Assembly (NCBI GenBank): GCA_051201605.1
Contig: CP179201.1
Span: 620,001 to 684,000, forward strand
Reading direction: 5' to 3'
DNA: 64,000 bases
Source of the DNA: CABZJG01 sp902512685
GTDB lineage: Bacteria; Pseudomonadota; Alphaproteobacteria; Rhodobacterales; Rhodobacteraceae
The notes beneath the pieces were generated by a model. That model had not been told where the DNA came from, did not search any database, and was given only the letters and a program-made list of their open reading frames with translations. Position numbers and translations under genes: made by a program. Positions 1 through 10,400 of this stretch are shown here, in pieces (position 1 is the stretch's first letter; each line of letters begins with the position of its first letter).

Positions 1-76
1 TAGAAAGCCAGATTGAACTGGCGCAACTAACTGAATTAGCGATATAAATCGCTCTGAATTAAGGGTCCTGAGGCAT

Positions 77-610
77 ATGGCAAAGCGGTGGTATTCGGTC
101 AGTGTTCTTTCTAACTTTGAAAAGAAAATTGCCGAGCAAATCAAAACTTCCGTTTCGGACTCCGGTCTTGAGGCCGAGATCGAAGAGGTTCTGGTTCCCA
201 CAGAGGAAGTAATCGAAGTTCGCCGTGGTAAAAAAGTCACTACCGAACGCCGGTTTATGCCGGGCTATGTTTTGGTGCGGATGGAGATGAGCGATCAGGG
301 CTATCACCTGATCAATTCGATCAATCGTGTTACTGGGTTTTTGGGGCCGCAAGGGCGCCCGATGCCAATGCGCGACGCCGAAGTCAACGCGATTTTGAAC
401 CGGGTGCAAGAGGGCGAAGATGCGCCGCGCATGCTCATTCATTTCGATATTGGTGAAAAGGTCAAAGTCAACGACGGACCGTTTGAAGATTTCGATGCCA
501 TGGTGGAGGAGGTTGATGATGACAATCAACGTCTGAAAGTTACGGTGTCTATTTTTGGTCGGGAAACCCCGGTCGAGCTGGAATATACTCAGGTCACCAA
601 GCAGACCTGA
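77..610 (+). CDS. nusG: Transcription termination/antitermination protein NusG
   Basis: This 177-aa protein has the normal NusG length. It opens with the NGN-domain signature (KRWYSVSVLSNFEKK), has the PGYVLVRMEM core near residue 57, and ends with a KOW domain (FDIGEKVKVNDGPFEDF, about residue 123 on). NusG binds RNA polymerase, suppresses pausing and links it to Rho or to ribosomal protein S10. It is the first complete gene of the window and lies directly upstream of the L11 operon, as in most bacteria. A weak gagg precedes the ATG. In alphaproteobacteria secE usually lies upstream; the 76 bases present here do not show it clearly. Confidence 0.97.
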   Translation: MAKRWYSVSVLSNFEKKIAEQIKTSVSDSGLEAEIEEVLVPTEEVIEVRRGKKVTTERRFMPGYVLVRMEMSDQGYHLINSINRVTGFLGPQGRPMPMRDAEVNAILNRVQEGEDAPRMLIHFDIGEKVKVNDGPFEDFDAMVEEVDDDNQRLKVTVSIFGRETPVELEYTQVTKQT

Positions 611-715
611 GGTGCAAGCGTGGGAGGTACGATGGCCGCGGCCATCAAGCCGGACCACGACAACATCAATCCTGCCTGACGCGTCAGCGGGGTGTTGGAA
701 AAAAGGAGAGGCCAA

Positions 716-1141
716 ATGGCCAAGAAACTGGTTGGCACGCTAAAATTACAAGTGCCTGCGGGACAAGCAAATCCCTCCCCACCTGTGGGGCCTGCGTTGG
801 GTCAACGCGGGATCAATATCATGGAGTTCTGTAAAGCGTTTAACGCAAAAACAGCCGACATGGAGCCGGGCGCACCTTGCCCGACCGTGATCGAGTATTT
901 TCAGGATAAATCCTTTACCATGGATATTAAGACGCCGCCTGCGTCCTATTATCTGAAAAAAGCTGCAAAGCTGAAATCCGGTTCCAATACACCGGGCCGC
1001 GTAACAGCCGGTAGCGTATCACCAGCGCAGGTCAAAGAGATCGCCGAAGCGAAAATGAAAGACCTGAATGCCAATGATATTGAAGGCGCTATGCAGATTA
1101 TTCTGGGCTCTGCCCGCTCAATGGGCATCGAGGTGAAGTAA
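716..1141 (+). CDS. rplK: 50S ribosomal protein L11
   Basis: The 141-aa product has the L11 N-terminal signature KLQVPAGQANPSPPVGPALG and the C-terminal rRNA-binding domain ending GSARSMGIEV. L11 forms the GTPase-associated stalk base with 23S rRNA. An in-frame ATG exists 24 bases upstream, but the start at 716 follows a strong aaggag and gives the family-standard MAKKLVG beginning. A 105-base spacer separates it from nusG, and rplA starts one base after its stop, so rplK and rplA are probably translationally coupled. Confidence 0.97.
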   Translation: MAKKLVGTLKLQVPAGQANPSPPVGPALGQRGINIMEFCKAFNAKTADMEPGAPCPTVIEYFQDKSFTMDIKTPPASYYLKKAAKLKSGSNTPGRVTAGSVSPAQVKEIAEAKMKDLNANDIEGAMQIILGSARSMGIEVK

Positions 1142-1142
1142 G

Positions 1143-1841
1143 ATGGCAAAACTCGGAAAAAGAACCAAAGCCATTCGCGAAGCCACGGCTGGTAAAGAAA
1201 ATCTGTCCATCGAAGACGCTGTAAGCTTGGTTAAATCCAATGCGCAGGCAAAATTTGATGAAACCATCGAAATCGCAGTGAACCTAGGCGTTGATACCCG
1301 TCACGCAGATCAAATGGTGCGCGGTGTTGTTGGTCTTCCAAATGGCACAGGCAAAACGGTTAGAGTGGCTGTTTTTGCACGTGATGCGAAAGCTGATGAG
1401 GCCAAAGCCGCCGGAGCGGATGTGGTTGGCGCAGAAGATCTGATGCAAACCGTTCAGGGCGGCACAATCGATTTTGACCGCTGCATTGCCACGCCGGATA
1501 TGATGCCTGTTGTGGGCCGGTTGGGTAAAGTGCTCGGCCCGCGCAATCTGATGCCAAACCCAAAAGTGGGAACGGTAACTATGGATGTTGCAGAGGCTGT
1601 TAAAGCTGCCAAAGGCGGTGAGGTCCAGTTCAAAGCGGAAAAGGGCGGCGTTGTGCATGCCGGTGTTGGCAAAGCCTCGTTCAATGAGGCAATGCTGGTG
1701 GAAAATGTCCGCGCCTTTGTACAGGCCGTGGCCAAGGCAAAGCCCTCTGGGGCCAAAGGTGCCTATATGAAAAAGATTGCTCTGAGCTCAACCATGGGCG
1801 CTGGTGTGACCATCGACGTTGGTAAGGCCTCTGAGCAATAA
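1143..1841 (+). CDS. rplA: 50S ribosomal protein L1
   Basis: The 232-aa product matches L1 in length and carries the conserved segments VNLGVDTRHADQMVRG and GRLGKVLGPRNLMPNPKVGT (about residues 126-145). L1 binds 23S rRNA at the mobile L1 stalk that helps release deacylated tRNA; in E. coli it also represses its own operon mRNA. It follows rplK with one intervening base. Its stop is followed by the hairpin-rich L10 leader. Confidence 0.97.
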   Translation: MAKLGKRTKAIREATAGKENLSIEDAVSLVKSNAQAKFDETIEIAVNLGVDTRHADQMVRGVVGLPNGTGKTVRVAVFARDAKADEAKAAGADVVGAEDLMQTVQGGTIDFDRCIATPDMMPVVGRLGKVLGPRNLMPNPKVGTVTMDVAEAVKAAKGGEVQFKAEKGGVVHAGVGKASFNEAMLVENVRAFVQAVAKAKPSGAKGAYMKKIALSSTMGAGVTIDVGKASEQ

Positions 1842-2096
1842 AGATCTATATCCCGTCGGATCGTGATCTGGCGGGATATATTTAACAAGGCCTTCGGGCT
1901 TTGTTCTGTCCGAGACGGAGGGTTGGGCCTAGGCCTGCTAATTCCTTCCTGAGATGGGGAACGAGATATAAGTTCACACCGCAGGCATAGACCTTCGGGT
2001 GATTTTGGCCTCGGGACCCTGAATTTGGACCCGAACGCCGTCTTACGGGGCGGCAAAACTGAGCCGGGGAGAAATCCCCAAATTTGGAGTGAAACT
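1842..2096 (+). promoter_or_regulatory. rplJ (L10) leader region with hairpins
   Basis: These 255 non-coding bases separate rplA from rplJ. A 9-bp perfect stem (1847-1855 with 1872-1880) follows the rplA stop and is trailed by tttaac, so it could terminate or process the L11 operon transcript. Further short stems follow around 1885-1905 and 2063-2080 (gggga/tcccc). L10 leaders in many bacteria are bound by the L10-L12 complex for autoregulation; placing that function here is an inference from position and structure. Confidence 0.6.
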
Positions 2097-2612
2097 GTGG
2101 ATAGAGCACAAAAAGAGAAAGTGGTCGAGGAACTCGGCCAGATCTTTGAAAGCTCTGGCGTCGTGGTGGTATCACACTACGCAGGCCTTACAGTTGCAGA
2201 AATGCAAGATCTGCGTGCCCGCGCCCGTGCGGGAGAATGCGCAGTTCGCGTTGCCAAAAACAGGCTCGCCAAAATCGCCCTTGAGGGAATGCCCTGCGCA
2301 AGCATTGCAGACCTTTTGTCGGGGATGACTGTCTTGACCTATTCCGAGGATCCCGTGGCAGCTGCCAAGGTGGCCGAGGATTTTGCCAAAGAGAATAAGA
2401 AGTTCGAAATTCTCGGTGGCGCAATGGGTGAGACGTCTTTGGATCGTGCCGGCGTGGAAGCCGTGTCGAAAATGCCATCTCGCGAAGAGCTTATTGCTTC
2501 TATCGTGGGCTGCATTGGCGCACCTGCTTCGAACATCGCTGGGGCAATTGGCGCACCTGCATCAAACATCGCGAGCGTTTTGTCGACAATCGAAGACAAA
2601 GCGGCAGCATAG
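2097..2612 (+). CDS. rplJ: 50S ribosomal protein L10
   Basis: L10 anchors L7/L12 dimers to the ribosome and usually autoregulates its operon. The frame is open from 2025, but the GTG at 2097 follows tttggag and gives MDRAQKEKVVEELGQIF, the usual alphaproteobacterial beginning, and a family-typical 171 aa. The conserved VVVSHYAGLTVAEM segment is present. The C-terminus contains an exact internal repeat, IGAPASNIA twice in tandem (about residues 139-156). rplL follows after 69 bases. Confidence 0.96.
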   Translation: MDRAQKEKVVEELGQIFESSGVVVVSHYAGLTVAEMQDLRARARAGECAVRVAKNRLAKIALEGMPCASIADLLSGMTVLTYSEDPVAAAKVAEDFAKENKKFEILGGAMGETSLDRAGVEAVSKMPSREELIASIVGCIGAPASNIAGAIGAPASNIASVLSTIEDKAAA

Positions 2613-2681
2613 CAACTTAAGATTTGCGTAGGGTGCAAAGCCCTGTCGTTGGAACACAAACTTAAACGGAAAGAGTCTAAA

Positions 2682-3065
2682 ATGGCTGATCTGAAAAAAC
2701 TGGCAGAAGAGATCGTTGGTCTGACCCTGCTTGAAGCACAAGAACTGAAAACTATTCTGAAAGACGAATACGGCATTGAGCCTGCTGCTGGTGGCGCTGT
2801 CATGATGGCAGGCCCTGCAGGCGGTGACGCTGGTGGCGCTGCTGCTGAAGAGCAGACAGAATTTGATGTGATCCTGAAATCACCAGGCGCATCAAAGATT
2901 AACGTCATCAAAGAAGTACGCGGCATCACCGGTCTTGGTCTGAAAGAAGCCAAAGATTTGGTCGAAGCGGGCGGCAAAGCCGTCAAAGAAGGCGTAGACA
3001 AAGCAGAAGCAGAAGAGATCAAAGGCAAGCTTGAAGCAGCTGGCGCAGAGGTCGAACTGAAGTAA
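2682..3065 (+). CDS. rplL: 50S ribosomal protein L7/L12
   Basis: The 127-aa product shows the N-terminal dimerisation region (MADLKKLAEEIVGLTLLEAQ), an Ala/Gly-rich hinge (about residues 36-60) and the C-terminal domain TEFDVILKS...KINVIKEVRGITGLGLKEAK that recruits translation factors. L7/L12 is the multicopy stalk protein. The start at 2682 was chosen over an upstream in-frame ATG at 2649 because it matches the family N-terminus and follows ggaaagag. Two hairpins lie between it and rpoB. Confidence 0.98.
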   Translation: MADLKKLAEEIVGLTLLEAQELKTILKDEYGIEPAAGGAVMMAGPAGGDAGGAAAEEQTEFDVILKSPGASKINVIKEVRGITGLGLKEAKDLVEAGGKAVKEGVDKAEAEEIKGKLEAAGAEVELK

Positions 3066-3094
3066 TCCACACCCAGGGCAACCTGGATGTATTC

Positions 3095-3124
3095 GGCTGA
3101 GAGCGGTCAAAATCGCTCTCAGCC
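3095..3124 (+). promoter_or_regulatory. 11-bp-stem hairpin in rplL-rpoB spacer
   Basis: A perfect 11-bp stem (3095-3105 with 3114-3124, loop of 8) sits 30 bases after the rplL stop. No T-run follows it, so it resembles an mRNA processing or stabilising element more than a terminator. E. coli has an RNase III site at the equivalent position; that parallel is inference. Confidence 0.6.
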
Positions 3125-3142
3125 ATACCTGTCTTAAAAAGG

Positions 3143-3166
3143 TCCGTTTTGAAAACGGAGTTTTTT
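3143..3166 (+). terminator. Attenuator before rpoB
   Basis: An 8-bp stem (tccgtttt / aaaacgga, 3143-3159) is followed at once by gtttttt. This has the form of an intrinsic terminator and stands 140 bases upstream of rpoB. A partial terminator here would lower rpoBC expression relative to the ribosomal genes, as is known for E. coli rplL-rpoB. The short, AT-rich stem suggests incomplete termination. Confidence 0.65.
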
Positions 3167-3305
3167 CAGGCGAGGTTCAAAGATCGGGAGGCTTTCATTG
3201 GGAAGAAAGCCAGGAATTGATCGAGCTAAGCTATCTCTTATGGGCGTGCCGCCGGGACCCGACGGTTGGCGCACCCGGTGAGAAAATTGAAAGGTGATAT
3301 CGACC

Positions 3306-6300
3306 ATGGCTCAAAGCTACATTGGCCAAAAACGTCTTCGTAAGTATTACGGTAAAATCCGTGAAGTTCTCGAAATGCCGAACCTGATTGAGGTTCAAAA
3401 ATCTTCCTACGACCTGTTCTTGAAGTCTGGTGATCACCCAGAACCTTTGGACGGAGAAGGTATTAAAGGCGTTTTCCAATCCGTTTTTCCGATTAAGGAT
3501 TTCAACGAAACATCCGTTTTGGAATTTGTCAGCTATGATTTGGAAAAACCCAAATACGATGTAGAGGAATGTCAGCAACGCGACATGACCTATAGTGCGC
3601 CGCTTAAAGTGACGCTGCGCTTGATTGTATTTGATGTCGATGAAGATACAAGCGCCAAATCGGTCAAAGATATCAAAGAGCAAGACGTCTTTATGGGCGA
3701 TATGCCGTTGATGACGCCGAACGGGACATTTGTTGTTAATGGCACAGAGCGGGTGATCGTTTCCCAAATGCACCGCTCGCCTGGGGTCTTTTTTGATCAT
3801 GACAAAGGCAAAACCCACAGCTCGGGTAAGTTGTTGTTTGCCTGCCGCATCATTCCTTATCGCGGCTCATGGTTGGACTTTGAATTTGACGCGAAAGATA
3901 TTGTGTTTGCACGCATTGACCGGCGCCGCAAACTGCCCGTAACCACGCTTCTTTATGCGTTGGGGTTGGATCAAGAAGGCATTATGGATGCCTATTACGA
4001 TACGGTTGATTTTAAACTTTCCGAAGGCAAGGGCTGGGTTACAAAATTCTTCCCCGAGCGAGTGCGCGGTACGCGCCCACTTTATGATCTTGTAGATGCA
4101 GCCTCTGGTGAGGTCATCGGCGAAGCGGGTAAAAAAGTGACCCCTCGGGCGGTCAAAAAATTGATCGACGAAGGCAAGGTGACTAAGCTGTTGCTTCCCT
4201 TTGAGCAGATCGTCGGTAAGTTTGTTGCACGCGATATCATCAACGAAGAAAACGGCGCAATCTATGTCGAAGCCGGTGATGAATTAACGCTGGAATATAA
4301 TAAAGAGGGTGAAATCACTGGCGGATCGCTGAAAGAGCTGACCGATGCAGGATTTACAGATATTCCGGTGCTGGACATCGATAATATTAATGTCGGCCCT
4401 TACATGCGCAACACCATGGCGCAGGATAAAAACATGAGCCGCGAAACCGCGCTGATGGATATTTACCGCGTCATGCGGCCCGGCGAACCACCCACGGTGG
4501 ATGCCGCGTCTGCGCTGTTTGATACATTGTTCTTCGACAGCGAGCGCTATGATCTATCAGCTGTTGGCCGGGTCAAAATGAATATGCGTCTGGCTTTGGA
4601 TGCCGACGACACCCAGCGCACATTGCGCAAAGAAGACATTGTCGCCTGTATCAAGGCGCTGGTCGAATTGCGGGACGGCAAAGGGGATGTGGACGATATC
4701 GACCACCTAGGAAATCGCCGTGTTCGCTCGGTTGGTGAGTTGATGGAAAACCAGTATCGGGTTGGCTTGTTGCGGATGGAGCGTGCGATCAAAGAGCGGA
4801 TGTCATCGGTCGAGATTGACACGGTGATGCCGCAGGATTTGATCAATGCAAAACCTGCTGCTGCGGCTGTGCGTGAATTTTTTGGCTCAAGCCAGCTTTC
4901 GCAATTCATGGACCAGACAAACCCGTTGTCAGAGGTCACGCACAAGCGCCGCCTCTCGGCGCTTGGACCAGGCGGATTGACCCGCGAGCGGGCCGGTTTT
5001 GAGGTGCGCGATGTGCATGCCACACACTATGGCCGCATGTGTCCGATCGAAACGCCCGAAGGGCCCAACATCGGTCTGATCAACTCGCTTGCAACCTTTG
5101 CTCGAGTGAACAAATACGGGTTTATCGAAACCCCTTACCGCGTGGTCAAGGACGCACAGGTCACTGACGAAGTGCATTATATGTCGGCGACCGAAGAAAT
5201 GCGGCACACTGTGGCGCAGGCGAATGCAACATTGGATGACAACGGGCGTTTCCAAAACGAATTGGTCAGCACCCGCCAAGCCGGTGATTACACACTCGCA
5301 CCACGCGAAAGTGTTGATCTGATCGATGTGAGTCCAAAACAGTTGGTATCGGTTGCGGCCTCACTTATTCCGTTCTTGGAAAATGATGACGCGAACCGCG
5401 CTTTGATGGGATCAAACATGCAGCGTCAGGCTGTGCCATTGCTGCGTGCAGAAGCACCACTTGTGGGCACGGGTATTGAAGAGGTCGTTGCGCGCGATTC
5501 AGGGGCTGCGATTATGGCCAAACGCGCAGGCGTTGTTGATCAGGTTGATGCCCAGCGGATCGTGATCCGGGCGACAGCAGATCTTGAAATGGGCGATGCC
5601 GGTGTTGATATTCACCGGATGCGTAAATTCCAGCGTAGCAACCAAAACACCTGTATCAATCAAAGGCCATTGGTCAAAGTTGGCCAAACGGTCACCAAAG
5701 GCGAAGTGATTGCGGATGGTCCATCCACGGATCTTGGTGAATTGGCGCTTGGTAAAAACGTTGTCGTCGCCTTTATGCCTTGGAATGGCTACAACTATGA
5801 GGACTCGATCCTCATCTCAGAGCGTGTCGCACGTGACGATGTCTTTACGTCGGTTCATATCGAAGAATTTGAAGTCGCCGCTCGGGATACGAAGCTGGGT
5901 CCAGAAGAGATTACAAGGGATATTCCAAATGTCGGCGAGGAAGCCTTGCGCAATCTCGACGAGGCCGGAATAGTCTACATTGGCGCTGACGTTGAGCCGG
6001 GCGATATTTTGGTGGGTAAAATCACCCCCAAAGGCGAAAGCCCGATGACCCCGGAAGAAAAACTTCTACGGGCGATTTTTGGCGAAAAAGCCTCTGATGT
6101 GCGCGATACATCTTTGCGGGTTAAGCCAGGAGATTTCGGCACTGTTGTTGAAGTGCGTGTGTTCAACCGCCACGGCGTTGAAAAAGACGAGCGCGCCTTG
6201 CAAATTGAACGTGAAGAGGTCGAAAGCCTTGCGCGGGACCGCGATGACGAACTTGCGATCCTTGATCGCAATATCTATGCGCGCCTGAAAGCCCGGATTT

Positions 6301-7442
6301 TGGGCAAAGTGGCGGTCAAAGGCCCGAAAGGTGTCAAGTCAAACGCTGTGATCGATGAAGAGCTGCTAGAAACCCTAACTCGCGGTCAATGGTGGCAACT
6401 GGCGCTGGCTGAAGATCAGGATGCGCAAGAGGTCGAAGCGTTGCACGAGCAATATGAGGCGCAAAAACGCACCTTGGATGCCCGGTTTGAAGACAAGGTC
6501 GAAAAAGTCCGTCGGGGGGATGATTTGCCGCCCGGTGTGATGAAGATGGTCAAAGTGTTTATCGCGGTAAAGCGTAAGCTTCAGCCCGGCGATAAAATGG
6601 CTGGACGTCACGGCAACAAAGGTGTGATTTCAAAAGTTGTTCCCATGGAAGACATGCCGTTCTTGGCAGATGGAACGCCTGTTGATTTCTGTTTGAACCC
6701 ACTGGGTGTGCCATCGCGGATGAACGTTGGTCAGATTTTAGAAACCCATATGGGTTGGGCCGCGCGCGCGCTCGGGCTTCAGATTGACGATGCGTTGCAG
6801 GATTACCGACGCTCTGGCGATCTTACCCCTGTGCGTGAAGCCATGAAACTGGCCTATGGTGAAGATGTTTATGCCGAAGGCATTGGCAGCATGAGCGAAG
6901 ATGAGCTGATTGAAGCGGCTGGCAATGTATCGCGCGGCGTGCCCATTGCCACACCGGTGTTCGATGGTGCCAAAGAGGGCGATGTTAATGACGCCTTGGT
7001 GCGTGCAGGCTTTGACCAGTCGGGTCAGTCGGTGCTGTTTGACGGGCGTTCTGGTGAACAGTTTAGCCGGCCGGTCACCGTTGGTATCAAATATCTGCTG
7101 AAACTTCATCACCTTGTTGACGATAAAATTCATGCCCGTTCAACTGGACCCTACAGCCTTGTCACCCAGCAGCCTTTGGGCGGTAAAGCTCAGTTCGGTG
7201 GTCAGCGGTTTGGTGAAATGGAGGTCTGGGCACTGGAAGCATATGGCGCAGCATACACGCTGCAAGAAATGCTCACGGTGAAATCGGATGATGTTGCCGG
7301 CCGGACCAAGGTTTATGAATCAATCGTTAAAGGCGAAGACAACTTTGAGGCGGGCGTTCCCGAAAGCTTTAATGTGCTTGTCAAAGAAGTTCGCGGCCTT
7401 GGCCTAAATATGGAACTCCTGGACGCGGAGGAAGAAGAATAA
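3306..7442 (+). CDS. rpoB: DNA-directed RNA polymerase subunit beta
   Basis: This 1378-aa beta subunit forms half of the RNA polymerase catalytic cleft. Landmarks are the rifampicin-binding region (FFGSSQLSQFMDQTNPLSE and KRRLSALGPGG), the GRHGNKGVISKV motif, and the C-terminal GGKAQFGGQRFGEMEVWALEAYGA clamp segment. The rifampicin-pocket residues look wild type. The start at 3306 (MAQSYIGQKR) was preferred to the ATG at 3294 because it matches the family and follows aaaggtg. rpoC begins 50 bases downstream. Confidence 0.98.
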   Translation: MAQSYIGQKRLRKYYGKIREVLEMPNLIEVQKSSYDLFLKSGDHPEPLDGEGIKGVFQSVFPIKDFNETSVLEFVSYDLEKPKYDVEECQQRDMTYSAPLKVTLRLIVFDVDEDTSAKSVKDIKEQDVFMGDMPLMTPNGTFVVNGTERVIVSQMHRSPGVFFDHDKGKTHSSGKLLFACRIIPYRGSWLDFEFDAKDIVFARIDRRRKLPVTTLLYALGLDQEGIMDAYYDTVDFKLSEGKGWVTKFFPERVRGTRPLYDLVDAASGEVIGEAGKKVTPRAVKKLIDEGKVTKLLLPFEQIVGKFVARDIINEENGAIYVEAGDELTLEYNKEGEITGGSLKELTDAGFTDIPVLDIDNINVGPYMRNTMAQDKNMSRETALMDIYRVMRPGEPPTVDAASALFDTLFFDSERYDLSAVGRVKMNMRLALDADDTQRTLRKEDIVACIKALVELRDGKGDVDDIDHLGNRRVRSVGELMENQYRVGLLRMERAIKERMSSVEIDTVMPQDLINAKPAAAAVREFFGSSQLSQFMDQTNPLSEVTHKRRLSALGPGGLTRERAGFEVRDVHATHYGRMCPIETPEGPNIGLINSLATFARVNKYGFIETPYRVVKDAQVTDEVHYMSATEEMRHTVAQANATLDDNGRFQNELVSTRQAGDYTLAPRESVDLIDVSPKQLVSVAASLIPFLENDDANRALMGSNMQRQAVPLLRAEAPLVGTGIEEVVARDSGAAIMAKRAGVVDQVDAQRIVIRATADLEMGDAGVDIHRMRKFQRSNQNTCINQRPLVKVGQTVTKGEVIADGPSTDLGELALGKNVVVAFMPWNGYNYEDSILISERVARDDVFTSVHIEEFEVAARDTKLGPEEITRDIPNVGEEALRNLDEAGIVYIGADVEPGDILVGKITPKGESPMTPEEKLLRAIFGEKASDVRDTSLRVKPGDFGTVVEVRVFNRHGVEKDERALQIEREEVESLARDRDDELAILDRNIYARLKARILGKVAVKGPKGVKSNAVIDEELLETLTRGQWWQLALAEDQDAQEVEALHEQYEAQKRTLDARFEDKVEKVRRGDDLPPGVMKMVKVFIAVKRKLQPGDKMAGRHGNKGVISKVVPMEDMPFLADGTPVDFCLNPLGVPSRMNVGQILETHMGWAARALGLQIDDALQDYRRSGDLTPVREAMKLAYGEDVYAEGIGSMSEDELIEAAGNVSRGVPIATPVFDGAKEGDVNDALVRAGFDQSGQSVLFDGRSGEQFSRPVTVGIKYLLKLHHLVDDKIHARSTGPYSLVTQQPLGGKAQFGGQRFGEMEVWALEAYGAAYTLQEMLTVKSDDVAGRTKVYESIVKGEDNFEAGVPESFNVLVKEVRGLGLNMELLDAEEEE

Positions 7443-7492
7443 GCAGCGCGCTTTATTCTTCCCCCCTTCGTCCCTAATTTGAGGAAATCAAA

Positions 7493-10400
7493 ATGAACCA
7501 GGAACTGACAAACAACCCATTTAACCCATTGACGTCACCCAAAGTGTTTGACGAGATCAAAGTATCGCTCGCCAGCCCAGAGCGGATTTTGTCGTGGTCA
7601 TTTGGCGAAATTAAAAAACCGGAAACCATCAACTATCGGACATTCAAGCCAGAGCGTGATGGGCTGTTTTGTGCGCGGATTTTTGGCCCAACCAAAGATT
7701 ACGAATGTCTTTGCGGCAAATATAAGCGGATGAAATATCGCGGCGTTGTCTGCGAAAAATGCGGCGTTGAAGTGACGTTGCAAAAAGTGCGCCGTGAGCG
7801 GATGGGCCATATTGAACTGGCCTCGCCGGTTGCGCATATCTGGTTTCTAAAATCACTGCCATCGCGCATCGGTCTTATGCTTGATATGACCCTGCGTGAT
7901 CTTGAGCGGGTGCTGTATTTCGAAAACTATGTGGTCATAGAACCCGGTCTGACCGACCTGACCTATGGTCAGATGATGACCGAAGAAGAGTATATGGATG
8001 CCCAAGATACCTTTGGCATGGATGCCTTTACTGCCAATATTGGCGCCGAGGCCATTCGCGAAATGCTCGCGGCCATTGATCTTGAGACCGAAGCCGAGCA
8101 ATTGCGCGCCGATCTCAAAGAAGCCACAGGCGAGCTGAAGCCCAAGAAAATCATCAAACGGCTAAAAGTTGTGGAAAGCTTTTTGGAATCTGGCAACCGC
8201 CCTGAATGGATGATCCTGACGGTGGTTCCTGTGATCCCGCCAGAATTGCGCCCATTGGTGCCGCTGGATGGTGGCCGCTTTGCAACCTCGGATCTAAACG
8301 ATCTTTATCGCCGTGTGATCAACCGTAACAACCGCCTGAAGCGTCTGATTGAGCTTCGCGCACCCGATATCATCGTGCGGAACGAAAAACGGATGTTGCA
8401 GGAATCTGTTGATGCATTGTTTGACAATGGCCGCCGTGGCCGGGTCATTACAGGCGCGAATAAGCGTCCGCTGAAGTCTTTGTCAGATATGCTCAAAGGC
8501 AAACAGGGCCGTTTCCGTCAGAACTTGCTTGGTAAGCGGGTGGATTTCTCGGGTCGTTCGGTGATTGTGACCGGCCCTGAATTAAAGCTGCATCAATGCG
8601 GTCTGCCCAAGAAAATGGCGCTTGAGCTGTTTAAGCCGTTTATCTACAGCCGGCTTGAGGCAAAAGGGCTATCGAGCACGGTCAAGCAGGCCAAAAAACT
8701 TGTGGAAAAAGAGCGCCCCGAGGTGTGGGATATCCTTGATGAGGTGATCCGCGAACATCCGGTCATGTTAAACCGGGCGCCGACGCTGCACCGGTTGGGT
8801 ATTCAGGCATTTGAGCCTGTGCTGATCGAAGGCAAGGCGATCCAGCTGCATCCGCTTGTCTGTTCGGCGTTTAACGCGGACTTCGACGGTGACCAAATGG
8901 CCGTACACGTGCCGCTCAGCCTTGAAGCACAGCTCGAGGCGCGGGTTCTGATGATGTCGACAAACAACGTTTTGTCGCCCGCCAACGGTGCGCCGATCAT
9001 CGTGCCCTCTCAGGATATGATCCTTGGCCTTTATTACACTACGATCATGCGCGAAGGCATGAAGGGCGAAGGCATGGTGTTTTCGTCGATCGAAGAGGTG
9101 CAATATGCCTTGGACACTGGTGCGGTACATTTGCATGCAAAAATCACGGCACGTATCCCTCAGATCGATGAGCACGGCATCGAGGTCAGCAAGCGCTTTG
9201 AAACCACGCCAGGTCGGGTGCGGTTGGGTTCTTTGCTACCGAAAAATGTCAAAGCGCCTTTTGCTCTGGTGAATGATCTGATGCGCAAAAAAGACGTGCA
9301 GCGCGTGATTGACACGGTCTATAGATATTGTGGTCAAAAAGAGTCGGTTATTTTCTGTGACCAAATCATGACAATGGGCTTCCAAGAAGCGTTCAAGGCC
9401 GGGATTTCCTTTGGCAAGGACGACATGGTAATCCCTGATAGCAAATGGCCAATCGTTGATGAAACCCGCGGTCAGGTCAAAGATTTTGAACAGCAATACA
9501 TGGATGGTTTGATCACCCAAGGTGAAAAGTACAACAAGGTGGTTGATGCTTGGTCGAAGTGTAACGACAAAGTCACCGACGCCATGATGAACACAATTTC
9601 GGCATCTTCACAGGATGAAAGCGGCGCCGATATTGAACCGAACAGTGTGTATATGATGGCACACTCAGGTGCGCGTGGCTCTGTAACCCAGATGAAGCAG
9701 CTTGGCGGTATGCGCGGACTGATGGCCAAGCCAAACGGCGATATTATCGAAACACCGATTGTATCGAACTTTAAAGAAGGTTTGACCGTTCTTGAATACT
9801 TCAACTCGACCCACGGTGCTCGTAAAGGTCTTTCTGATACGGCTCTGAAAACGGCGAATTCGGGGTATTTGACACGCCGGTTGGTGGACGTGGCGCAGGA
9901 CTGCATTGTAAGAATGCGCGATTGTGGCACTGATAATTCGATCACTGCAGAAACCGCTGTGAACGATGGTGAAGTTGTCAGTTCATTGGCAGAGCGCGTG
10001 CTTGGCCGGGTCGCAGCCGAGGATATCCTCAAGCCGGGAACAGACGAAGTTATTGTGGCCAAAGGCGGCTTGATTGACGAGCTAATCGCGGATGCAATTG
10101 ACGAGGCCGGACTACAATCGGCGCGCATCAAAAGCCCGTTGACCTGCGAAGCAGAAGAAGGCGTTTGTTCCCAATGTTACGGACGTGACCTAGCACGCGG
10201 TACAATTGTCAATATTGGTGAAGCGGTTGGAATTATTGCTGCACAGTCCATTGGCGAGCCTGGCACGCAGTTGACTATGCGAACATTCCACATCGGTGGG
10301 GTGGCACAGGGTGGTCAGCAATCGTTCCTTGAGGCCAGCCAGGATGGGGTCATTGCCTTTGAAAATTCTCAAACTCTGAAAAACGCCAATGGCGAAACAT

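Noticed and set aside
1..76. End of an upstream secE gene
   Set aside because: A short open frame ends at about base 49, but its residues do not resemble SecE, so no gene is called.
59..715. Long minus-strand frame opposite nusG
   Set aside because: It is antisense to the well-supported nusG gene and resembles no protein; it results from codon bias.
2339..3070. Minus-strand 243-codon frame opposite rplJ and rplL
   Set aside because: It is Ser/Ala/Pro-rich in the manner of a codon-bias shadow and crosses two certain ribosomal protein genes.
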